Assembly (NCBI GenBank): GCA_021401465.1
Contig: JADDMT010000329.1
Span: 1 to 10,599 of the forward strand
Direction: 5' to 3'
Origin: Teratosphaeria epicoccoides
Lineage: Eukaryota > Ascomycota > Dothideomycetes > Mycosphaerellales > Teratosphaeriaceae
Length of the DNA: 10,599 nucleotides
The notes under the pieces are model-generated. The model was not told where the DNA came from. It did no database searches and saw nothing but the letters and a program-made list of their open reading frames with translations. Every line of letters starts with the position of its first letter. Positions within the stretch are counted from its first letter, which is position 1. Of this stretch, positions 1-6,289 are shown in pieces. A program made the position numbers and the translations under genes.

Positions 1-13
1 CCTCCCTTATATT

Positions 14-30
14 CCCCCCCCCCCCCCCCC
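14..30. repeat. Poly-C homopolymer, 17 bases
   Basis: A run of 17 consecutive C residues follows a pyrimidine-rich start. No function can be assigned. Runs this long are error-prone in sequencing and assembly, so the exact length is uncertain. Confidence 0.9.
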
Positions 31-173
31 TTCCTTCATGTCGTTTGTCTCTCCCCTACGCAGAACAGCAAGGAACCCAAGGAAATGCGGGATTTTCCTC
101 GCGTTTTACGTCTGGATTTAGACGGAGCTAGCTAGAGGGTAGTAGTGTTATGCCTAGATCCATTAGTTTTCTT

Positions 174-375
174 CTAGTACATAAAGCCTAGATTATAGCT
201 AGGCTAACACGGCTTCCTAACTCTACTTCACTTGTCTAAGTCTACTCCATTTTACTTCTTACGCTTGTTATTCTCTAGTACATAAAGCCTGGCCCCTAAC
301 TAGTCCTACCTAGTGTCTAAACTCTACTTCGCTTATCTAAACTTACTTCACTTTACTTCACTTCACTCCTACTTA
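174..375. repeat. Diverged tandem duplication, unit about 101 bp
   Basis: The 16-base string ctagtacataaagcct occurs at 174-189 and again at 275-290. The related strings ctctacttcacttgtctaag (221-240) and ctctacttcgcttatctaaa (322-341) lie the same 101 bases apart. The two units therefore form a head-to-tail duplication that has since diverged, more in the middle than at the edges. Some differences are TpG/TpA changes, as expected from RIP. The right border is approximate. No coding content is visible. Confidence 0.7.
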
Positions 376-431
376 TCGCAATCCAAGCTATTGTAGGGGC
401 GCTCCTAGGCCCGTGCTAGTACGTCCCTTAC

Positions 432-441
432 TATATAAAAA
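432..441 (+). promoter_or_regulatory. TATA-like box, weak
   Basis: The string tatataaaaa is followed by a pyrimidine-rich tract, which is the arrangement of some fungal core promoters. No convincing gene starts downstream, and the whole window is TpA-rich from mutation, so this may be chance. The stretch 1-717 otherwise holds no gene that I can support. A stop-free stretch at 413-604 encodes only a low-complexity Leu/Ser/Pro-rich string from the pyrimidine tract. Confidence 0.15.
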
Positions 442-621
442 GCGCCCTTTAGTACTACTCTTGCTTCCTTTTTCTTACATGCTTACCTTACATAGTAAGC
501 CTCCCTTCTCTTTCTTATCTCCTAACCTTGTCTTGAAAATCAAGGCCCTAAGTAGACTAAGTAACTTGTGTTACTCAGCTTACTTACCTACTTGTCTGAC
601 TTAGCCTACTTGTATGTAACC

Positions 622-758
622 CCGAGAAACTCGGCCCCTCCTAAGCTACTCGTGTCGCGGACTTAAGTAGCTTAGAGTGCAAGAGTGCTACTAGTAAGTA
701 ACTTACTACTAGCAGTATACTAGCGGCAAGTAGCTCGGGCACGTAAGCTAAGCTACTT
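622..758. repeat. Cluster of hairpin-forming inverted repeats
   Basis: Three perfect inverted repeats lie close together: ccgag/ctcgg with a 3-base loop (622-634); ctaagctact/agtagcttag with a 15-base loop (641-650 and 666-675); and agtaagt/acttact around one base (693-707). The arm ctaagctact recurs at 748-757, so it could pair alternatively with 666-675. The cluster abuts the possible left end of a short element at 718. It could be the remains of transposon ends. Its function is unknown. Confidence 0.6.
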
Positions 759-1418
759 AAATCAAAACAATTTGCATGTAATAGACATTAAAGTCATGAT
801 TTTAGTTAATACTATACATTCTGTTATTGTCGTACTATGCTATTTTACTATTAACACTAGATCTGACGTACAACGCAAATTAAGCAGATTTGCTAACACT
901 AAACACATATATAGCTTAAACGCAGCTCTTACGACGCCTCTTAAATTCAAGCAAGCTGCTATATCTAACTTGCGCCTTATACCTGAAGACCTTAATCAGT
1001 ATAGCTAGTAACAAATGCATAGCTACTACATACTATCTACACATCCTGTATCGGCCCTTACACATGACTCTACTACTTACCCTTATCCTCTATTCCGTTC
1101 TACTAGCTTACCTTCACTACTACTAACTCTCCTAAAGCGCTACTATTTCGCCCCTCCTGTAGCTTCTTAAAGGTCGCATCATTAAAGACCTTGTCGCTAT
1201 AGCCCTTAATCTGCCCTAACAAGGTCGAGTCCATGAATGTAGTATGCTACTACAACTGACTATCCCTTAACTCAGAGTCGCTAAGCGCATCCTCTACCTT
1301 CTCTACATCGTTCGACTAGTTACTTATAAGATCATACTAATCGAGTAGAGCGCATACTATGCTACATTATAATCTTCAGCTAATGTTTACTACGTAGCTA
1401 CTAAACTACCGCTAGTAC
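718..1418. mobile_element. Possible short terminal-inverted-repeat element (candidate A)
   Basis: The right edge, read inward on the minus strand from 1417, starts tactagcggtagtttagtag. It matches the left edge of the neighbouring candidate transposon (from 1437) at 19 of 21 bases. The proposed left edge at 718 shares only tactagcgg plus a few scattered bases, so that end is weak. The interval of about 700 bp has a stop-free plus-strand stretch at 772-1008 (TTG start, 78 codons, no recognisable domain) and, on the minus strand, coding-like sequence at about 1110-1378. It could be a non-autonomous relative of the 1437-4157 element, or the distal part of one longer element spanning 718-4157. 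Confidence 0.25.
1110..1378 (-). pseudogene. Unrecognised degraded coding segment (minus strand)
   Basis: Read on the minus strand in the same frame as the main part of the large pseudogene at 1500-3846, this segment gives a long charged stretch with few stops, nearly all TAG. It includes SNDVEKVEDALSDSELRDS and, from the ATG at 1234, MDSTLLGQIKGYSDKVF. It ends near a possible splice donor (GTAAGC) around 1110. The shared frame and style suggest it is the 3' continuation of the large pseudogene, separated by an intron or by an inserted inverted repeat at 1400-1490. I recognise no family. The stop-free reach from 1234 to about 1110 is the firmest part. Coding status is inferred from sequence texture only. 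Confidence 0.35.
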
Positions 1419-1447
1419 CTCCTATTAATATCGAAGTACTAGCGGTA
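1407..1447. repeat. Perfect 12-bp inverted repeat with 17-base spacer
   Basis: taccgctagtac at 1407-1418 is the exact reverse complement of gtactagcggta at 1436-1447, leaving a 17-base spacer. Each arm also matches the proposed ends of elements A and B, so the structure can be read as two related elements abutting tail to head. Read alone, it is a stable hairpin. Confidence 0.8.
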
Positions 1448-1460
1448 TGTTAGTAGCATA
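1437..1460. repeat. Left terminal inverted repeat of candidate B
   Basis: Matches the reverse complement of 4134-4157 at 22 of 24 bases. The mismatches are one G/T and one G/A, the latter consistent with a RIP-type transition. Confidence 0.5.
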
Positions 1461-1481
1461 ACGCTAGTATACTACTAGCAT

Positions 1482-1487
1482 ACTTAC
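1482..1487 (-). other. Possible intron donor (GTAAGT, minus strand)
   Basis: On the minus strand, AG precedes GTAAGT at 1487-1482, a consensus fungal 5' splice site. A CTAAC branch-point-like motif follows (plus-strand gttag, 1449-1453). There are two possible acceptors: CTAG, giving a 49-nt intron (1487-1439), and AATAG, giving a 66-nt intron (1487-1422). Both lengths are typical of fungal introns. The whole interval overlaps the inverted repeats, so intron and transposon-end readings compete. Confidence 0.3.
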
Positions 1488-1499
1488 CTGGCATTTTTT

Positions 1500-3846
1500 G
1501 CCTCTGCCTCTAGCAAAGCTTAGCTCCTACTATCGCCTTAGTCTTTGTCCTTTGCGGTTAAGCTTTGTGTCCTATAGCTATTGTCATTAACTACGCTACT
1601 ATGTAGAGTTAATAATCGCACTTACTATGTGTAATAATCGTACTTACTATGTGCCTGCTCTAGTAAGTCTTTGCTTTTTGCCTCTCGCTAGAGCCGCGCT
1701 AGTGTTTATCTGTTGTTAGCATAGTTTAGTTAATACATAAGTCCTCTCGCCTATACCGCTTGTCTATACTAGTCACGATTAACCGCCTACTCCGTAGCTT
1801 AGGCCTCTCGCTACTTCCGCCTCGTTAGTAATAGCTGGCCCTTATAACGCGCTAAGGCTACTAACCTTTCATCTTGCGTGTGTCTAGGTCAGGGCTTATC
1901 GACTATAGTGGCTTTCGCACTAGACAAGTACATGTTAGTAATCATGGCTGTAATGTTAGACGAGAAACTAACCTCGTTGTCATAATACTGTTATGTAGTG
2001 TGTCCCGCGACAATAGCTCCTGTAGTCCCTGCATCGGCTAGTCGTCACTGTCATAATTGCTTGCCTTACTACTATAGTTACTAACATTTGCCCTTTCGCC
2101 GTTATAGCCCTCGCTCCCTCTATCGGTGTCTGCTTAAACATCCGCTACATGCTTACAAACGCTTACTATTAATGACATTAAGGCCTAGCTTGATCCTCGT
2201 GTTAGGCTGACACTACGCTAACCTAACAATTACGTACGACCTAGCAGAAGTTAGCATAGGCTCTCTTGACGATGTCTTATACGTACTATTCTCGCGTAGC
2301 GCCTTTCGCCTCCGCAAGTCCTTGTATTCCCTCTCTAAGCCTGTCATGCCGCGATCCTTCTTAATAGCTAGCGCCGCCTACACTAGTAGTACTGTCTTGC
2401 CTTTGTCCTCCCCCCCTAATATACGTGCCGTGATAGTTACTATGATAACCTCCTGTCTGTTAGCATCAAGCTCTTCCTAATACTTCTTCTTCCCCTTGAA
2501 GATATCATCGATATTGACACTACTAACTAGAACCCATCTCGTCTTGCTAGCCTTTGTCTTGAACTCTAAAGGGCTATTTCTGATCTAGGCTAGTAGGTAT
2601 GTAATAGTAGCATACACGCTGTTTAACATGAAAGCGTTTACCTCGCGTAACTCTAAAGGATTCCATGCTAGTTTCTAATTAAACTAGAAGAACGCCTTCT
2701 TCATATAAAAGATTACGAGCGGGCTTAGAAACCTCCGGTCCTGTGACATGTTAGCGCTTTTAACGACATCTAAGCCTTCTCTCCTTACCTCTTCTTTGTT
2801 CTTGCATTCGAATCTGCTTTCTATTAACATGTCTGCGGCCTAGTCCTTTAAACCCTGCTTATCGTCTACCTTGCCAGACTATGCGAGTATAGCTTCTCTA
2901 ACCCTATTCGTGTAGTTATTACGACACTAACGTAACCTCTGCCTTATCTACGCCCCTAACATTAGCACCTCCTCATAGGACCTACGCAGGTACTTATAGT
3001 ATCTAAATCTACGTCGTCTAGCCTTAAGCTAACTTAACCTTTCATCCCTAGCATATTACGCGCTACGAGCTACTAGTCCATTACAATATGCTTACAACTC
3101 GGCTAGTAAGTAGGAGCTATAGGGTATAGCACAGAAACGCCCTTCTACCCTTGTGAAGCGTCTATCTACAAGAGTTCTTGGACTTTAATAAGTAAAGGCT
3201 TGATTAACTTGTCTTTATGTATAGGAGGGCTACTACGTATATCTTCGCTGCTAGAGTAGTCGTATCCTTAGTCGGAGTTTGTAGTCTAGCTGCTATTATG
3301 GCCTTAACGGCTACTTGACTAGCTCCCGGACTGACCTTGACTACTACTATCGCCCTAGTAGCTACGAGACTCGCTATTACGGTAGTTTTGACTACTGCTG
3401 TTACTCCTATGATTAGTAGGTCGGCTATTATAATAGCCTCGACAGATGCTTAGCTGCTATATCTTTACCCTATTACTCTTAGGTTTGCTACTATCTTGTC
3501 GCGCGTCGCGAGACAATGACTAAAGCCTCTTGTATAGCCGATTCTACCTTAGTAGTAAGGATGACTGCTTATGCGTCTAGTCTCTTCGTAACTAGTATGT
3601 CGTCGTCTATATGCATGTTAGCATAGCCGCTATATGCAGGTAGCTTCTTACATTAGTCGCCTTCGTATAGGCTTTAGGCACTATAAAATCCTTATGCTCC
3701 TAGTTAGCTATCTCCTTGTTACTGTTGTCTACACTATCGCTATTGTTGCTTAGTAGGTCTTCTAAATCATTCGCTAGATCGTAATTTGAACTGCCGCTAG
3801 ATAACGCGGAACATGACCTCTGTTGTCTGTCTTTCTTCGAAGGCAT
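1500..3846 (-). pseudogene. Large degraded coding region, unrecognised protein (minus strand)
   Basis: An ATG at 3846 opens a minus-strand reading with one stop in about 75 codons, starting MPSKKDRQQRS and rich in Ser, Asn and Asp. Further in, the frame whose codons begin at positions 3n+1 looks coding from about 3170 to 2200. That part is strongly charged, with aromatic/Arg stretches such as RRRRFRYYKYLRRSYEEV and, later, SPLEFKTKASKTRWVLVS. Its roughly ten stops are all TAG or TAA, at positions where Gln or Trp codons could have mutated. Around 2200-1990 another frame reads better. From about 1978 to 1500 the 3n+1 frame resumes, with a Gln/Arg-rich, probably coiled-coil stretch. The N-terminal third is Gln/Ser-rich in either frame. 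I recognise no domain or catalytic motif. It is probably the protein of the surrounding candidate transposon, interrupted by RIP stops and by at least two frame changes (indels or introns). Coding status is inferred. Confidence 0.4.
1610..1653. repeat. Perfect-register 22-bp tandem duplication
   Basis: The 22-base unit beginning taataatcg and ending cttactatgtg occurs at 1610-1631 and 1632-1653. The only difference is gca versus gta, a CpA to TpA transition. It lies inside the degraded minus-strand coding region and would shift the frame by one base. Confidence 0.85.
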
Positions 3847-4133
3847 AATTAAAGAAGGACGTAACTTAAAGGATTAGCAGAGAACAGAGCGCAGTATATC
3901 CTTCTTAGTCGTGTAGGTCTAGTAGCAGGTTAGTAAAGGATAATATCTATAGCATGTAAATATGCACATACTACGAGTTACTATCTAATGTAGCTACGTA
4001 GCGTCTATTAATGCAGAAGAAAGAGGAGACACAATGTTTATAGTATCTTGTGACGCGCGAGCGTCATCTAAATTTAGCTACCCCTGAAATTGCGCTTCCC
4101 TATTAGCCGGCGATACTTTTAGCTTGCTAGTAG

Positions 4134-4157
4134 TATGCTATTAAAATACCGCTAGTA
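4134..4157. repeat. Right terminal inverted repeat of candidate B
   Basis: The reverse complement of this stretch matches 1437-1460 at 22 of 24 bases. A hairpin, gctagt/actagc with a 3-base loop (4151-4165), straddles the proposed boundary. Confidence 0.5.
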
Positions 4158-5042
4158 GAACTAGCCTCGGTTAGCATTAATTCTTCATTAATAGCTAGTA
4201 TAGGTACTACGAAACATCTGCGCTATATAGTATGTCTGCCTGTATAATATAGCCTAACGGAGGTAGTTACTCTGTAGTAGACCCTACGTATATAGTAGTA
4301 AGATTCGTTCTGCATGCGAGAGAATATCCTGTACGTATTGTTCTAAAGGCCTTTAAGCTACGTTTAAACTATAACAGCTATACTACTTTCATGTTAACCC
4401 TAGGTGATTATCGACTTCTAGACTGTCTGCTGCCAATAATTTGACGATATCTTGTATTGTAGATGCCGAAAACTAACCTCCCCTGCTCGTGTCTACAACG
4501 CCTCTACTGTCGCTAGGAATTTAAGTTGTAATTCCCTGCTACTACTAAAGAAGGCACTTGTTTCCTAGAACATGCGCTCCTTCGCTACTATTAACTACGT
4601 AATTCGGCCAAGTAGGCTAAGCTGCTCTATCCGTTCTTCTAACGCAGCGTACAGGCGTAGATAATTGTCATGTCGAAGTATAAGGCCTGCTTTAATCGTG
4701 CCTATGCTTTGCTACTATAGCGCCTTAGGTTTGTAAATCATGCCGCGCTAGGTCTTAGAGGTTCTTGTCAAGGAAACACGCACACTCATCGTTCGGGCTA
4801 TGCCTATATTATGTCTGTTTAAATTGCAGATGTTAGGATTACTCGAAACACGCGTTATTTATACTCGTTAGTCTCTTAGCTAACTTTAGATAAAAGATAC
4901 AGCAGACCCTTCCGCACTTTTCGCACCTTATCGCCATAGCCGTAGCCGTTATATATGCGACGCTGTATCGTCTATCTTCTAGTCTGCTACGACACTATCT
5001 ATAGCAGGCATGATCTAGACGCTAGGGTCCTAATGATTGTAG
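4158..5042. other. No assignable gene; RIP-degraded DNA
   Basis: No frame on either strand gives a motif I can name. The minus frame with codons starting at 3n+1 contains no TGA from about 5053 to 4066. It reads as a charged, Gln-rich protein that includes a Cys-x2-Cys pair near 5053-5042 (CLKC). However, the plus frame next to the SNF2-like fragment also lacks TGA over most of the same stretch, and TGA is depleted by the mutation process itself, so neither can be preferred. The direct/inverted pair attaat...attaat at 4176-4192 is a small hairpin. The missing N-terminal lobe of the SNF2-like fragment would be expected here, but I see no Walker A or DEAH-type box. Confidence 0.4.
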
Positions 5043-5627
5043 CACTTAAGACACGCATATAGGAACAGGATACTTAAGCCTATACGCGTAAGGTAACTGT
5101 TTCCTTGCCTAACATGTACTAACTTTAACTAGTATCTCTAGTAGGCAGTAGAGAATAGTCACATCCTAGGCAGATTTAACAAGATAGCTAGGTTTATCAG
5201 GCTAGATTACAGGTCGAAAGATAAGGCCATGATTGTAGAGGACTTCGTGACTACTAATCCTATCGTTAAAGGCTACTAAGACGACCCTTAGTTGCTTATA
5301 TTAACTGTGAACAAAATTAAGAGTAGCGTAACTCTTGTACCTACTAATACTATCATGATACTAGATGACAACTTTAAACAGCAGTCAACTAGGCAAGCCT
5401 GTAGCAGGGTTAGTCACACTAGATTAATGCAGTTAGCGCGATTAACAGATGCAATGAGATTTTACTAGGTTGCGCTATAGAGCTAATTCGGAGAATAGAC
5501 TATAAACTGTTAGTAGACTAGTAACGACTTTATTAATGATATGCGCAATAATCAGGGCGAGTAGAGAGGTATAGGATCATGCGGGCTACGCAGGCTAGCG
5601 TAAGATAACAGATTAATTAGGGTTTGA
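5043..5627 (+). pseudogene. SNF2-family helicase C-terminal fragment, decayed
   Basis: One plus-strand frame has only TAA/TAG interruptions until a TGA at 5625. Its text resembles the second RecA lobe of SNF2/Swi2 ATPases, which couple ATP hydrolysis to DNA translocation on chromatin. A region of the type FIRLDYRSKDKAMIVEDF (about 5190-5250) corresponds to the segment before motif V. Then comes LILTV followed by VTLVPTNTIMILDDNF (5295-5375), in the position of the GLNLT..AN.VI..D..WNP block. QACSRVSH (5394-5417) is in the position of motif VI (QA..R.HR.GQ). The Gly residues of motif V and the second Arg of motif VI are not visible, and the Gly losses could be RIP effects. The N-terminal ATP-binding lobe was not found upstream, so this is a fragment, or the similarity is partly fortuitous. 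It is probably a relic of a duplicated, RIP-mutated gene. Confidence 0.4.
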
Positions 5628-5770
5628 CTACAATCTTGTAATAGAGTAATGCTAGTAGTCGTGCGCAAGCGGTATCGTTTTAGATAGCGACTACACAAGC
5701 GCCTTGTCTGATAGAGTATATACATAAAACTAATCATCTTGTCTGTTCGTATGTACTCGACAACTACTAA

Positions 5771-5791
5771 ATGCTAGTAGTATACTAGCAT
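5771..5791. repeat. Near-palindrome matching the inner end of candidate B
   Basis: atgctagtagtatactagc (5771-5789) is the exact reverse complement of 19 bases at 1463-1481, just inside the left terminal repeat of candidate B. The string is itself almost palindromic and made of CTAG/TA units common in this window, so the match may be less significant than its length suggests. Confidence 0.5.
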
Positions 5792-5868
5792 GTCATGAGT
5801 GTTAGGAGTGCTACAAGTCACAGGATCGTAAGGGTCCTAAGGACTATAAGTTATAAGCATAGTCATAG

Positions 5869-6004
5869 GAGAAAGGATCTGTTACGTGAGGACAGATCCC
5901 CGGATCTGTAGGGTTAGTCTACAGATCTACAGGCCTATAGGGGAGAAAGGATCTGTCACGGGATAATAGACCCTCGGATCTGTAGGGTTAGTCTATAGAT
6001 CTAC
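5869..6004. repeat. Tandem duplication (74-bp period) at the LTR left edge
   Basis: The block starting gagaaaggatctgt at 5869 recurs at 5943 with no indel for 62 bases (5869-5930 versus 5943-6004). There are eight differences. Six are transitions, three of them CpA/TpA, which is direct evidence of RIP-type change between the copies. The unit contains 11 bases of apparent flank plus the first part of the LTR, so the LTR start is present twice: TGTTACG at 5880 and TGTCACG at 5954. Confidence 0.9.
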
Positions 6005-6230
6005 AAACATGGATCTATTAGGTCTGTCGACAGATCTAACAGAACTGCCCTGTCTCTCTAGTATATAGGAATAGCTTCAGGACAGGCAGTTAGGAGCTTC
6101 GTGCTTAATTCAATTCCCTTTCCTAGGGGATAGTTAGTTACAAGGATAATTGCTATTGTCGATATTCTTCATAGCTCTACGAGTCTAACACCTAGTTACC
6201 TTCCTGCTATTAGCACCTACCCTTATGACA
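5954..6230 (+). repeat. Probable 5' LTR of the Ty3/gypsy element
   Basis: The interval starts TGTCA and ends TGACA, the inverted termini common in fungal gypsy LTRs, and lies directly upstream of the gag frame. It is 277 bp long, or 351 bp if the duplicated start at 5880 is the true edge. It contains a TATA-like box and many copies of an octamer in both orientations. The 3' LTR is outside the window, so the borders cannot be confirmed by comparison. No primer-binding site is recognisable just after 6230. A TGG start to that site would itself be a RIP target. Confidence 0.55.
6062..6067 (+). promoter_or_regulatory. LTR TATA-like box
   Basis: tatata sits in the middle of the proposed LTR, between the octamer array and the LTR right end. 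This is where a U3 promoter would lie. It is weak on its own in TpA-rich DNA. Confidence 0.3.
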
Positions 6231-6289
6231 TTTTGAGCACTACTTCTAAGGAAGCATTAGGGGACTTGTCGAGCGCTTAACGTACGCCT

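Larger units (their letters stand above)
1437..4157 (-). mobile_element. Candidate TIR DNA transposon, about 2.7 kb (candidate B)
   Basis: The left end, 1437-1460, and the reverse complement of the right end, 4134-4157, match at 22 of 24 bases. Both begin tactagcggta. A further block, ctactagca, also matches just inside each end after a 10-base length difference. Both boundaries fall at a TA dinucleotide (1437-1438 and 4156-4157), which would fit a TA target-site duplication, but TA is very common here so this is weak. A degraded minus-strand coding region begins about 310 bases inside the right end, as expected for a transposase gene reading inward. No DDE/D signature of Tc1/mariner or pogo/Fot1 type is visible in it, so the superfamily is unassigned. 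The alternative is that the repeats are unrelated palindromic debris. Confidence 0.4.

Noticed and set aside
413..604. Plus-strand 63-codon open frame after a TATA-like box
   Set aside because: Low-complexity Leu/Ser/Pro text from a pyrimidine tract with a GTG start; no support for a gene.
1437..4157. Assignment to Tc1/mariner or pogo/Fot1 from the TA flanks
   Set aside because: No DDE/D motif or helix-turn-helix pattern of these families is visible in the internal coding region, and TA is too common here to be diagnostic.
4066..5053. Minus-strand gene inferred from absence of TGA
   Set aside because: TGA is depleted by TpG to TpA change, and an overlapping plus frame also lacks TGA over most of this stretch, so the argument does not discriminate.
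5552..5737. Minus-strand 61-codon open frame
   Set aside because: Overlaps the tail of the SNF2-like fragment and has no recognisable content; likely chance.
5903..5927. Telomere-repeat relic (tagggttag)
   Set aside because: Only about one and a half units inside a hairpin loop of the LTR; no tandem array.
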